Source: Lateolabrax maculatus
Lineage: Eukaryota; Chordata; Actinopteri; Acropomatiformes; Lateolabracidae
Length of the DNA: 64,000 bases
Direction of reading: 5' to 3'
Assembly: GCA_031216445.1 (NCBI GenBank)
Contig: CM062218.1
Span: forward strand, 280,001 to 344,000
In this document: positions 24,833 through 36,287 of the stretch, in pieces
How positions within the stretch are numbered: the stretch's first letter is position 1
Layout: each line of letters starts with the position of its first letter
Notes under the pieces: generated by a model
The model's input: the letters and a program-made list of their open reading frames with translations, nothing else
The model's database searches: none
Told to the model about the DNA's origin: nothing
Position numbers and translations under genes: made by a program

Positions 24833-26050
24833 CCCTGAATTAGCTGTAAGGGAGGAATGTGACAAATGAGAATATGTCCGTCAGCACCATAGAGATATGA
24901 AGCCTCCGAACAATGAGTGAGTTCATGAGGCCTCAAATGCTTTCAAAAGGAAACGAAAGAAAGAACGAAAGACAGAAAGCCAATGTCCAATGTTTCTGTT
25001 AATGTCCAGACGACCATGTTCCTTACGACAAACCGAACGCAGATCTTAACACCATTCAGGTCGGTTTGTGAACATTTGTGTGGGGGCAGGACCAACACCT
25101 TTCATATGTCACCTATGACCTATGGGCCCTCAGGACTCACAGGAGCATCACAGCCCTTCTGCACTGTGACGTGGGACAGCTGAGCCCTCGAGCACTGACT
25201 GGAACGAGCCTCCGAGCCGGTCAGGTGATGAAATGGCTGATTTGTGTTTATTCTGAACTGTGTTCACAGAGCATCAGCTTCATTTCTACTTCTGTGTTTT
25301 ATCGACTTCTACTTCCAAACATTTGAACATCTTAATTCGATGAAAGAAAAACTGTTGTTTCCAGAGTTCTGAAGCTTGTTTAATTCGTTTCCACCTGATC
25401 AATAATTAGGTCATAAAGACCGTATGAATATAAATATTCAATATTGACTCTGAGGCTGAAGTACACCAAGAAGGTCCGCTCATATTTCATGTCAGCAAAA
25501 CTATTTTATATTTAGGCTTTTTGGACATACAACATATTACAGGTTTAATAAATAACACTGGACTTTTATTGAGAACTATAAGAAGGCGCTTCAGCCGCAG
25601 ATGAACCCAACGCCAGAACAATGTTGGTTTTATACTTTACTTACAAACCAGAAACACAAACCAGTTTCTCTACAGGTGGTTTGAAAATAAAAGCCCTGAA
25701 AGGTTTTTTCTGATGTGTAGCTCCGTGCGGAGCTGATTCAGGATCCAAAAATAGAACCTGGGAACCAGAACAACCAGCATGTGTTTACGTGCACTTCAGG
25801 GGTCACTGTTAAATCCTGCAGGAATAGGATTGTTTCTTTAACCAGGCTGAGAGATTCCTGTTGCCTTGTTCCTTATTCCTGTGGGGAACTGATTTGGGCT
25901 CAAATCTTTGTACCCACCTCTTGACAGTTTTTGATACTTGGTGGTTCGGGCACATTTACACCACAGGACTGAGCTTCACTCCTCAGCAGCAACATCAGTT
26001 ATTAGTCACTAACTGGCTAACTCATGCAAAAACCTCTGAGCCCCCTGCCT
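24833..26050. other. Intergenic, genes B to C
   Basis: No recognisable gene. Short ORFs (60-85 codons) show no domain. No tandem array. Confidence 0.6.
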
Positions 26051-28604
26051 CTACAGCTGGATGAAGCCGGAGTAGAAACTGTCCATCCTCTGCTGCTCTG
26101 AGATCTGATCTGGCTCCGGTCCCGTCCCCCCCGCGGTGTGGACTTTGAGGTGTCCGTTGAGCGATCGTTTGGCCTGGAAGCTCTTCCCACAGAACCTGCA
26201 GCTGTAGGGTTTCTCTCCGGTGTGGATCAGCATGTGTCTCTTCAGGTCCACGTCCTGCATGAAGCCCTTCCCGCAGACCTGGCAAAGGAAGCGCCTCTCC
26301 TTGTTGTGGAAGCGGACGTGAGTGTCCAGAGTCTGTTTCTGGGTGAAGCCCTTCCCGCAGAGGCTGCAGGAGAACGCCCTCTCACCGGTGTGGATCTTCA
26401 GGTGCGTCTTCAGGTTGCCGCTCTGGTTGAAGGCCTTCCCGCAGAATCTGCAGGAGTATGGTTTCTCTCCAGTGTGGATCCTCATGTGCATCTCCAGCGC
26501 CGCCTGAGCCGGGAAACACTTCCCACATATGTGGCAGGTGTTGCCAATCTCGCGGTGGGAGCCAAGGTGAGCAGCGAGGCTGGCGGCGGACTCGTACTGG
26601 TGTCCGCAGAGTCCGCAGCAGCAGTCCGGGTCCTGCAGGTGAGTCTCCACATGTTTCACCAAGAAGGTCCTCTTGTCAAAGGCGTCCCCACACACTTTGC
26701 AGCGGTAGGATGGTGCCGAGCTGCGATATCTCTTCTGTTTATCGGCAGCGCCGTCCTTCTGATGAGTCACCATGTGTCGTCGCAGGCTGCGTTTCTTCCT
26801 GAACTCCTGACCACAGACGCTGCAGGCGTGCACCTCCTCACCGCTGTGCTCCTGCATGTGTCGCTCTAAAGACGTCATGTGACAGAAGGCCCGACTGCAC
26901 TCTTTACATTTGAAGGGTTTCTCTGCGGCGTGGACGCGCATGTGCGAAGTCAGGTTTCCCTTCTGGCTGAACTTCTTGCCACAGACATCGCAGCTGTACG
27001 GTTTCTCTCCAGTGTGCAGCCGGACATGCAGCTCCTGCGCCAGAATCGACTGGAAGGTTTTCCCGCAGAACGAGCAGGTTTTACTCTTCTCCTGGTGTGT
27101 TTGCAGGTGATCCGTCAGGTCGGTGGGGGAGTCTAAACAATCACCACAGAAGCCGCAGCGGAAGTCCGGGTCCTTGGCGCAAACCTGTAGGACGTGTTTG
27201 AGCAGGAACCCTTTCCCCTGCAGGGCGCGTCCACACACGTGACAGATGAAACTCTGAGCTGGAGTCGACCTCTTCCGTTTGTTTCTGACGGCAAGCGGCG
27301 GCCGTCCTCTCTTTTTTTTTCTCGGTGGCCTCAGAATCCGAGGCCGTTCGGTCCAGTCGCTATCCAGATCGCCACTGCTGCGGTCAGCCGAGCTGCTGGG
27401 TGAGACGGGCGGATTGTAGTTTGGCGAGGGAGAGCGAGGCGTCGGCAGGCAGGAGGCGCTGCTGTCGACTCGTTCGGCCTCCGTCTGGTTCAGGTGTGCG
27501 GGGTCGACTGGAGGCCGGAGGTCTGCGCGGTTCAGAATCACTGGCTGCAGAGAGTCTGAGGAGACAAAACAACACCAGATGAACTCCGACACACCTGACA
27601 ACTTCATCAGCACTTTATCAGCACTTTACAAAGAGCTCAGGGACATTCGGATGGTCTCACTACAGGCCGTCACTTCAGCAGGGACGAGGTATGAGCTGCA
27701 GCTTTTACTGTAACCAGGTGTCACATGTCTTTGCTGATGTCATGTCATGTCAGGTTTTTATTATGTTTTAAACTTGGTGGAGGCAGATGTCCGCCCACCC
27801 AGAGCCCGGTTCTGCTCCAGGTTTCTACCTGTTAAAGGGAGTTTTTCCTTCCACTGTCACCAAGTGCTGCTCATGGTGGAACTGTTGGGTCTGTAAATAA
27901 TATTTAAAGAGTCGGTCTGGACCTGCTCTGTGTGGAAAGAGTCCTGAGAGAACTTCTGTTATGATTTGGTGCTACACAAATAACATGGCCCTGACTTGAT
28001 TCATTAAGTCCAAAGTGTTTTTCTTAAACGTCCAAAACCCCAAAAGCTTCAGATATTTTGATATTTTGAGGCTGGACAAAGTACATTTTTTTTGCATTCT
28101 GACTAAAAACGACTTAAAGGATTTATCGACAATTTACATATCACCAGTCAATGTCCTGGCGATCGACTCCATGATCAACGAATTGTTTCAGTTCTCTCAC
28201 AGCAGATAGGAGTTAAATTACTTTACTTCCCAGACATTTCCTGACCACTGACGAGACTTTTATTTTGAAGTGGAGCGGAAGTGTGAGGTCCGGGGCGGCG
28301 GCAGGGACTGACCTGCTCGGTGCAGCCTGACTTCGGGCTTCAGCACGGCATCGAGCAGCCTCCTCTGGCGGCAGATCTCCCGCTCGGACCGCTCCGCTCG
28401 GTCTTCGTACTCCGCCACGGTTTCCTCCAGCAGACCGACGATCTCCTCCGCAGCCGCCGCCAGCCGCTCGGTGAGCAGCGCTCTCAGCGCCGGGACTTCG
28501 GCCGCTTCTTCTCCTTTTTCCAGCCGCAGCAGGAAGTCTTCGGCGGCGGCGCTGATCCGCTCGTGGACCGACACCCGCAGCAGCTGCACGGCGCACATCT
28601 TCAT
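26051..28604 (-). CDS. C2H2 zinc-finger gene C, 13 fingers with an AT-hook-like motif
   Basis: Probable nuclear DNA-binding protein of about 598 residues. Leader exon 28313-28604 (MKMCAVQLLRVSVHERI...) has two repeated helices (HERISAAAEDFLLRLE and TERLAAAAEEIVGLLE), then EICRQRRLLDAVLKPEVRLH, ending at donor GCAG/GTCAGT in phase 1. The leader and its flanks read identically to gene F's on the other strand. Finger exon 26051-27555 (acceptor CTCCTCAG) starts DSLQPVILNRADLRPP. It has a basic stretch KKKRGRPPL, an AT-hook core, and then 13 fingers. The first ends in cysteine (KHVLQVC) instead of histidine. The last fingers carry TGEKPYSC linkers and the protein ends SGFIQL. Confidence 0.88.
27700..27990. 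repeat. Dispersed teleost repeat (retroelement tail-like)
   Basis: Contains GGTTTCTACCTGTTAAAGGG, AGTTTTTCCTTCCACTGTCA, CCAAGTGCTGCTCATGG and TTATGATTTGGTGCTACACA. I recall this string from interspersed repeats common in fish genomes, but cannot confirm the element name. Confidence 0.6.
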
Positions 28605-28732
28605 CCTTTAGAGCGAACAAAGAGAGCAGCGGGACGTAAACACACGCGGACTTCCGCGTCGACGACGCTTCGCTTAGAGGAAGCGAAGCGGAGAGACGAA
28701 CAGCGACCCCTGCTGGACTGGAGGGAGGACAG
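28285..28732 (-). repeat. Leader-exon duplication, copy 1 (inverted relative to copy 2)
   Basis: A 448-bp segment covering the gene C leader exon, about 128 bp upstream and 28 bp of intron. It reads as the reverse complement of 48749-49196 with no difference that I found by eye. It includes a small hairpin CGCTTCGCTT/AAGCGAAGCG upstream of the start codon. Confidence 0.9.
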
Positions 28733-30931
28733 TCACATTAAAGGACTAGTTCAAACTGTACATGCAGAATATATATAAATATGTATGTGTGTGTGTGTCT
28801 ACGGCTCATACACTTAGCTGCCACTTTATTAACACATTAAACTTTATTGACCCTCAGAAAGGAATAAGTATTGATAAAGTAAAAAAATGTTTCAAGGATC
28901 AAAATAAAAATAGAAACTATGCAAGAGCAATTCAACTCTGGTGTGATTAGTAGCTGCAAAGTACAAACAGCAGAATATATATATATATATATATACACAG
29001 AATATATATATATGTATATATATACATGTACAGAATATATATATGTATATATATATACATGTACAGATGCTGTTCTGGAGTGCTTCGGATTAATTAGCTG
29101 TTCCTAATGAAGCCTCTGAGTGAATACAGTCTGTTTACTAAAACTCAAATACATCTCTGGAGCTAAAATTATTAATTAACGATCATTGGAAAACTGAATA
29201 TTTTTGGTGCTTTTACAGGAAAAACAACTGAAATTGATGAACAGATCTTTGTGTGCAAATTAAAGGAAGTGATCAAAAAATGAAAAACTGCAGTAAAACA
29301 AACTTTTTGTTTCTTTTCATGTGTTTTACTTTAATATATTAAATGTTGAAAATATATAACACTGAGAAGCAGAACGATAAAAAGTCTTAATGAACCAACT
29401 GTGAACTGACTGTTAGCAGCACAGGACCAAAGGAACCAGAACCGGAGACCAGAAACCAGAGCCAGGGACCAGAATCAGAACCAGAGACCAGAACCACAAC
29501 CAGAGACGAGACCCAGAGACCAGGATACAGAAACCAGAACCAGGCCATGAATACGTAACATTTCTGTGTAACATTTACAGAAAGAGACCAGTGCTGGCTG
29601 ACAGGAACTGTTTAATTTTATTACTTTATATGTTATATTCATTATACGCTTGACTGAAGGATTTCAGACCTTTGTCTTCAGCTCATAATAACCAGCGTAC
29701 AGAACTAAACAGTTGTTTCATTTTAAATTTTTCTTATATTTTTAATATTTGTTCATGTTTTGTCAATTTTCAATTTCACACTTATTGACTCACAGTACTT
29801 TCTTATCTTTCCTATATTTCAATTTATTTCTTTATTTTATACTTAAATGAATATCCAGTAAAAGTGAATCAAACCACTTCCCGTCCTGTAGTTAATGTGT
29901 CAGAGATTCTGAAACAGGAGGCAGAATTCCCTCAATAATAACTTGCAATGATGGAGGAGATGATGACGTTTTAAATCAGAGAGAAAACATCTGAACTTCT
30001 CTTGTCTCTTTCTGTAAATGTGCTTCATGTCTGACTGAAGCTGAGAAGAAGAAGAAGAGCGGACGCTCTGCTGAATCTGATGGAGTCAGTTTCCTGGAAC
30101 CAGAACTGGAAGAAAGACATCAGAGTCTGAACAGAATTTCTCTATTTATCCATCAACATAAAAGCCGCAACTATCACAGACAGATGAACGCTTTGTTTGC
30201 TGGTCCCAAGAGTTCTTGTTCCAGAGCTACCTGGGACCTCCTGAGTGGGTTGAGCACCGTTCACATTTGAACCGGTACCAGTACCAGTACCCAATAGTAC
30301 ATTACACTGTCTACTGATTTTATACTAAGGTTTCAGATGTTCCAAAAATGCTAAGCAAACGTCAACCAAGACAATGTGTTTTCACTGTCCAGTTTTACTC
30401 AAGCCAAGCCTCCTCCCACCCAGATGCTCTCAGGTTCCAACATTTGGCACCGATTGAGAATCGGTACTCTGTGGTGCCCACGTAATCCGGTACCCCGTAC
30501 CCGACTCCCGATCAGAGCAGCTACATGGTACGTTATGTTCCGTTTAGTTCTTGAGGCTGAAGGGGCTGCAGGAACTAAAGAACATCTGAATAACCATGAA
30601 GATCTGACAAATTAGTCCAAAAAACCTCCAGAGCATCTGTCTTAGACAGAGAATCTCCACCCTGATGACCTCAGACCAGGAACTTGTTGGGAACCAGGAA
30701 CTAAACCTGTTCCCTGGTTCTGGCAGTGGATAGGCAGGTAATGTACCAAAGTTCCTATAGTTCCTGGGCTCCTGGAAAAGTTCCTTTAGTGGAAGTCAAC
30801 TAGTTTCTGGGACTGTGAGGTCAAAAGAGGAATTCACAGATCAATAAAACATTAAAACAGGCTTTTGTTTGTTAGTAAGACCTGCTCAGAGGGATGGAAA
30901 CATCTCAGTACAGCTTACAGTTTCCTGCAGG
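28733..30931. other. Intergenic, genes C to D
   Basis: AT-rich. Contains a (TA)n-rich microsatellite with ACAGAATATATA words (28973-29065) and a run of CCAGAACCAGAGACCAGAA-like words near 29440-29550. No gene recognised. Confidence 0.6.
28973..29065. repeat. (TA)n microsatellite
   Basis: Three TA runs separated by ACACAGAA and ACATGTACAGAA. Confidence 0.85.
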
Positions 30932-33281
30932 TCACAGCTGAATGAAGTCAGTGTGAACTCCTTCCTGTCGTTTCAGGTTCGGCGTCACAGCCGAATCTTT
31001 GGCGGCTCGTTCTCCGGTGTGAACCTTCATGTGTGAGTCCACCGAGCGTTTCTCCTGGTACCTCTTCCCACAGACCCGGCAGCTGTATGGTTTCTCCCCA
31101 GTGTGCGTCAGCATGTGTCTCTTTAGGTCGATCTTTTGGACGAAGCCTTTGCTGCAAAGTTGGCAGCTGAACGGTTTCTCCTTCTTGTGGAACCTCTCGT
31201 GTGTCTCCAGCGAGATTTTCTGGCGAAATCTCTTTCCACAGAGGCTGCAAATGAATGGCTTCTCACCCGTGTGGATCCGCATGTGGGAATCCAGGTTGCC
31301 GATCTGCCGGAAGTTTTTCCCGCAGACCCTGCAGGTGTACGGTTTCTCCCCGGTGTGGATCCTCTTGTGCACATCCAGGTGCTGGCTCATGGTGAACTTC
31401 TTGCCGCAGACGTCACAAGAGTAGATCCTGGGCTTCCCTCCCGTGTGGCTCTTGATGTGTCTCTTCAGTACAGTGTTTTCGATGAAAGTCTTCCCACAGA
31501 ACTCGCAGATGTACGGCCTCTCGCCGGCGTGCAGCTTCATGTGTCTCTCCAGAGAGCCTTTCCTGGGGAAGTCTTTGCCGCAGTCTTTGCATCTGAAGGG
31601 TTTCTGGCCAGTGTGTGTCCTCATGTGGATCTCCATGTCCCTGAAGCTGATGCCGCAGATGTCGCAGATCCTGCTGGTTTCCCTGTGGCTCTGGATGTGA
31701 AGCTGCAGACCCTCCAAGGAATCTGAATGCTCACCACAGACGCCGCAGCAGCATTCAGGATCCTTTAAATGAGTCTCTGCGTGTCGCACAAAGTTACCTT
31801 TATTGTGAAAGGCGTTCCCGCAGACCTTGCAGCAGTGAGAAGGAGTCAGACTCGGCTTCCTGCGTCTGCTCCTGATGGCAGGCGCATCATTGGACTCGTG
31901 GCTCCGGACATGTCGCCTCAGCTCTGCGCCCTTGCTGAAGCCTTTGCCGCAGACTTTACAGCTGAACGGGGTCTGCCCATCGTGGGCCTTCATGTGTCGC
32001 TCCAGAGAGCCGGCGTGACTAAACTCTTTGAGGCAGACGGTGCAGCTGAACGGCTTCTCGGCTGTGTGGATCCTCACGTGCGTCACCATGTTGCCCTTCT
32101 GGTTGAAGCCTTTGCCGCAGACGTGGCAGCTGAAGGGTTTCTCTCCGGTGTGCAGCCTAAGGTGCGTCTCCTGAGCTCGGATGGAAGGGAACTTCTTTCC
32201 ACAGACGTTGCAGGTCCTGCTGCTGTCTCGGTGCGTTTGAAGGTGCAGCCTCAAGCTGTCGCTGCACTCCAAACGCTCGCCGCACAGACCGCACAGACAC
32301 TCCGCCTCTTTCAAGTGTTTCTCCACGTGTTTCATCAGAAAGCCTTTCCTGTCAAAGGACTTCCCGCACACTCTGCAGCCGTGAGGCGCCGCCTCTTCGT
32401 CATTCTCCTCCTCCTCCTCCTCCTCCTCCTCCTCCTCCCCGGCCGGATCGTCCGGAGATGCTGGTTGGCGGTCCGGTTCAGAAGCGTCCTCTGGTCTGGA
32501 GGACGTGCCAGGCAGCGGCTCCTTCAGTAGCTCATCCACAGAAACGTTTCCATCAGAGAGACTCAGGACGCCGACGGACAGACACGACTCTGCAGAGGAA
32601 ACACAACACGTTCATTAAATCATGTGACAGACTCACTTCTACATTCTAAAGTTCAACATTCAGTAGAAGCCTTCACTCCTCCTCTTCCTCTCTGAAGTCA
32701 TCATTCATTTCAACAGATTTCTACTGAAATCAATTAATACTGATTTTATATTATGTATGATATCTTTAATTATTCAACTTCACATATTTATTACAACTTA
32801 ATGTGAGAGGAGGAAAAGGAGGATGAAGTGGAAGAGGATAATAATTCATATTTCTGGTCTTTGATTCTCATCAGATTTTTTTGAATCACACGGTTCGATC
32901 CTTGCTGGAGGAGTCACGTGACGGATCAATAACTTGTTGACTCTGATGACTCGTTAAGTGTTCTGACTGAATGAAGAGGCTTCTATCGGATCTACCGACT
33001 GTGTTGTTACAGTTTGTATCCGGACTGTAGCCGCTCCGCTCGGGAGTCTCACCGGGCTCCTCCGGTCCTCTCTCTGCCGCTCTGGTCGCTTCAAACACGG
33101 TGAAGATTTGCTCCACGGCGGCGGTGATCCGCTCCGTCAGCAGCTCCTTCAGCTGCTCCACATCCGTCAGTCTGCGCTCCTTCAGCAGCCGGAAGATCTC
33201 CTCCGCGGCGGCCGCCAGCTGCTGCTCGATGGCGGCCCGCAGGCTCCGGCTCTCGCTGCTTTTACACCGTTTTTTGGACAT
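30932..33281 (-). CDS. C2H2 zinc-finger gene D, 16 fingers
   Basis: Probable nuclear DNA-binding protein of about 628 residues. Leader exon 33053-33281, ATG 33281 (MSKKRCKSSES). An in-frame ATG 14 codons further upstream (33323) is possible. The leader again has two helices, QQLAAAAEEIFRLLKE and TERITAAVEQIFTVFE, and donor CCCG/GTGAGA in phase 1. Finger exon 30932-32589 (acceptor TCTGCAG) begins ESCLSVGVLSLSDGNVSVDE, then has a run of 12 acidic residues (E) and 16 fingers. Finger 9 is short (CDICGISFRDMEIHMRTH), as in gene B. The C-terminal fingers carry TGEKP linkers and the protein ends HTDFIQL, closely matching the tail of gene B. Confidence 0.88.
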
Positions 33282-33865
33282 TTTGGCGGAATTTCCTCCG
33301 AACAAAGAGGAGAACGTAAACAAAGCGAGGACGCTTCCGGGATCCCCGAACTAGCGTCTGACGTAAGACGTCGACGTTGGATACGCTCACATGTTACGTC
33401 ATTTGCTGCGTCGGCGCGAAGGTCCCGGAATGCTAACGTGCTAACGTGCTAACTGCGCTGGAAAAAACAGTCCGACTGAAATATTCTGTTCACTCATTAT
33501 TCTGCCAGCAGGTCAGTTCATGTCTGTCACAAGGGTCAGTTTGTTGTGTCTCACTATAATCAGTGGTGGCAATAAAATAAAGAAAATAGAAATAACTGAG
33601 AGGCAAACACAAGGTTCAACCGCTCCACTGCACAATATTTATGTACAGTCGACAGCAGGAAGACATTTAGCGTGAGACACATGAGGATACTTACTCAAAT
33701 AAATGCTTAGTGCTGAATCTGTTGGATGCTGAATTGCAGAGAAACTTGTGACAGTTTGAATAAAAGTGTCTGGTATGTTTGGCGTGACTTGTTGTGATGT
33801 TTCAGGTTGATGTTGAAAACACTTAAGCTGGGAGCAAAACCATCTGAGACCTCGGAGCAGCTGAG
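33282..33865. promoter_or_regulatory. Probable shared promoter region between gene D and dusp11-like gene
   Basis: Head-to-head spacing of 584 bp between start codons. CpG-rich at 33290-33460 (GACGTAAGACGTCGACGTT, TTGCTGCGTCGGCGCGAAGG). An acceptor-like GATGTTTCAG ends at 33806, so the plus-strand gene may have a 5'-UTR intron. Inference from layout only. Confidence 0.4.
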
Positions 33866-35152
33866 ATGTCTCAGGATAAGAAGAACAAGAACAAGAACGG
33901 CGTGCCAGATCGATGGCTGAACTACCGTCCTATGGGACGAAGGATCCCGGGGACTCGATTCATCGCTTTCAAAGTGCCTTTAAAACCGTCTCTGAACTGT
34001 CGGGTCCCAGAGTCGGACTCCTTCGGTCTCTGGGACCTGCTGGACTCTCTGGAGAGTCAGAACCAGGAGCTGGGTCTCATCATCGACCTCACCTTCACCA
34101 CGAAGTATTACAATTTGACCGATGTCCCGCAGTCCTGCTCTTACATCAAGATCCTCACCAAGGGCCACCATGTTCCCTCCGATGCCACAATCCTGAGATT
34201 CAAACGGGCGGTCAGGTGCTTCCTGAAGGAGAACCAAGACAACAACAAGCTGATCGGAGTGCACTGCACCCACGGCCTGAACCGCACTGGGTACCTGGTC
34301 TGCAGGTACCTCATCGACGTGGACGGGCTGGATCCTCTGGCGGCGCTGGAGCTCTTTAACTCCTGCAGAGGTCACCACATCGAGAGGAAGAACTACCTGC
34401 ACGATCTGAAGCGAAGCGCCAAGAGGAGCAACAAAGGCATTGACGAGTCGGAGGAAGTGGCAGCCGCAGGGCTCGCTGTGGAGCGCCCGCCGGCCTCCAC
34501 CGCCAGAGGACCTCCTGCGGAGCGCCCGCCGGCCTCCACCGCCAGAGGACCTCCTGCGGAACGCCCGCTGGCCTCCACCGCCAGAGGACCTCCTGCGGAG
34601 CGCCCGCCGGCCTCCACCGCCAGAGGACCTCCTGCGGAGCGCCCGCCGGCCTCCACCGCCAGAGGACCTCCTGCGGAACGCCCGCTGGCCTCCACCGCCA
34701 GAGGACCTCCTGCGGAGCGCCCGCCGGCCTCCACCGCCAGAGGACTTCCTGCGGAGCGCCCGCCGGCCTCCACCGCCAGAGGACCTCCTGCGGAGCGCCC
34801 GCCGGCCTCCACCGCCAGAGGACTTCCTGCGGAGCGCCCGCAGGCCTCCACCGCCAGAGGACCACCTGCGGAGAGCCTGCCGGCCTCCACCGCCAGAGGT
34901 CCTCCTGCAGAGTGCCCGCAGGCCGCCACCAAGGGGACACAACCCTCCAGTGATGATCCAGCTGATGGGAAACGTCAACCTGGTCACCGCCGCCGTCGTA
35001 GAGCTCGACATTGCCGGGGGACGGGCCAGAAGGCATGCGAAGGGCCTCCACAGGGAGATGACCTCCCCACACCTGCCAAGCCCACCCCGGGAGGAGAGAG
35101 ACAGACAGGTGAAGAGACAGACGGACAGGTGAAGAGAGAGATAGACAGGTGA
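33866..35152 (+). CDS. dusp11: DUSP11-like RNA 5'-phosphatase, intronless, with repeat-expanded C-terminus
   Basis: DUSP11 (PIR1) is a nuclear cysteine phosphatase that removes 5' phosphates from RNA. The single ORF has 428 codons. Residues 14-185 match the family: VPDRWLNYRPMGRRIPGTRF, LGLIIDLTFTTKYY, and the catalytic loop HCTHGLNRTGYL at about 133-144 with Cys134 and Arg140, followed by CRYLIDVDGLDPLAALELFN. From about residue 205 to 360 the protein is 12 copies of a 13-residue unit AERPPASTARGPP with substitutions. The last 60 residues are basic, then read into a GACAGG-type repeat. Human DUSP11 is multi-exon and lacks this array, so this is a retrocopy or an intron-loss version. The catalytic residues are intact, so it is probably functional. 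Confidence 0.88.
   Translation: MSQDKKNKNKNGVPDRWLNYRPMGRRIPGTRFIAFKVPLKPSLNCRVPESDSFGLWDLLDSLESQNQELGLIIDLTFTTKYYNLTDVPQSCSYIKILTKGHHVPSDATILRFKRAVRCFLKENQDNNKLIGVHCTHGLNRTGYLVCRYLIDVDGLDPLAALELFNSCRGHHIERKNYLHDLKRSAKRSNKGIDESEEVAAAGLAVERPPASTARGPPAERPPASTARGPPAERPLASTARGPPAERPPASTARGPPAERPPASTARGPPAERPLASTARGPPAERPPASTARGLPAERPPASTARGPPAERPPASTARGLPAERPQASTARGPPAESLPASTARGPPAECPQAATKGTQPSSDDPADGKRQPGHRRRRRARHCRGTGQKACEGPPQGDDLPTPAKPTPGGERQTGEETDGQVKREIDR
34478..34930 (+). repeat. 39-bp coding minisatellite in the dusp11-like gene
   Basis: About 12 copies of GCGGAGCGCCCGCCGGCCTC + CACCGCCAGAGGACCTCCT. The unit is 13 codons, so frame is kept. Other frames and the antisense strand also stay open, giving false ORFs of 179-343 codons. 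The 3' copies are the most diverged. Confidence 0.95.
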
Positions 35153-35275
35153 GGAGAGAGACAGACAGGTGAGGAGAGAGACAGACAGGTGAGGAGAGAG
35201 ACAGAAAGGTGAGGATAGACAGACCGATAGGTGGGGAGAGACAGACAGGTAAAGGGACAGACAGACAGGTGAGGT
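35085..35275. repeat. Minisatellite, GAGACAGACAGGTGAGGAGA unit
   Basis: About 9-10 copies of AGACAGACAGGTGA(G/A)GAGAG. It spans the last coding bases and stop of the dusp11-like ORF. Confidence 0.88.
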
Positions 35276-36287
35276 CCTGGTCCTGGATCAGCTGGTCATG
35301 AAGCTCTGATGATGATGACGAGCCGTTTGTTTGAATCAGGTGTTAAAACATCTCAGACATGTGGGGCCGGGGGGACCTGGACCTGGACCTGGACCTGAAC
35401 CTGAACCTGGACCTGGACCTGGGTTGGGAAACTGCTTTATGTCCCATTGAGGAGCCTGTAGGAGTGATTGATGGATGACTGATCAGACCTGTTGATCTTG
35501 TTTAGTATCTGTGGATGCGTTTCAAATCTGGATGTGTTTCTGACCTGAATATGAAGCGAGTCGCCGACTCCTACAGTGTTGCATTATGGGTAGCTTGTAG
35601 CCTTGTGTTGCTCGGCGACCCAATGTCTGTTAGTGGGTCTGTGTTTAGTTCAGTTTAACTTTTCCAATTCTAATCGAATGTCGGGCTCAGAACCATAGAT
35701 TTTTTTCTTCTACTCTATCAAAACATGTCATAAATCTGAATAAATCAGATTAATTTAACGTTCAACTGAAATTAAAAAGATTTTCTCAGAGGTCCGTGTC
35801 CGAGTTTTGTTTTGACTCGATCTCACCATGAGGTCCATTTCATGGCTGTTCTGGAGCTTTTGATCAGTTTGACAAACAACCTCAAACTGCAGAGGAAGAT
35901 CATGTGATGTGATTTAAAGCTTCAGAACAGCTACTGAATGGACCAGATGGTTGTCTTTTACAGGAAAAAGTTCACATATTTTCTCCAAATGTTCATGTGA
36001 CAACTTTTCTTTTTTTTTTTCAAATTATTACTTGACAACTTTGTCTCATAAAATGAAAATATATAACACTTTTTACTTGAAATGTATTTTTTTTATTAAA
36101 CTAGTTATGTTTTTCTCCAAATGTTCTGACTTTTAACACCCAGAAATCTCTCTGATATCTGGTGTTGTTTCTCTCTTTATGTATAAAAATGAAAATGAGT
36201 TCATAAAAAATCTGCAGTTCAACAGTTTATCTCAATGTTCTAAATAACAAATGATGAACTGAACAACAAAACCAGACTGGAGACCCT
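35153..36287. other. 3' flank of dusp11-like gene and intergenic
   Basis: Contains a GGACCTGGACCT/GAACCT run at 35375-35422 and a candidate poly-A signal AATAAA at 35739-35744 (plus strand). Otherwise AT-rich with no gene. Confidence 0.6.
35739..35744 (+). terminator. Candidate poly-A signal of the dusp11-like gene
   Basis: AATAAA about 590 bp after the stop codon; the first good hexamer I noticed on this strand. Confidence 0.4.

Noticed and set aside
23422..24936. Minus-strand ORFs of 479 and 504 codons (VLSVVLVLS-like, could look like membrane helices)
   Set aside because: The 9-bp repeat keeps frames open; no start context or non-repeat sequence.
33980..35132. Antisense and alternate-frame ORFs over the dusp11-like gene (up to 343 codons)
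   Set aside because: The 39-bp unit is a multiple of three and stop-free in several frames; only the sense frame has the phosphatase domain.
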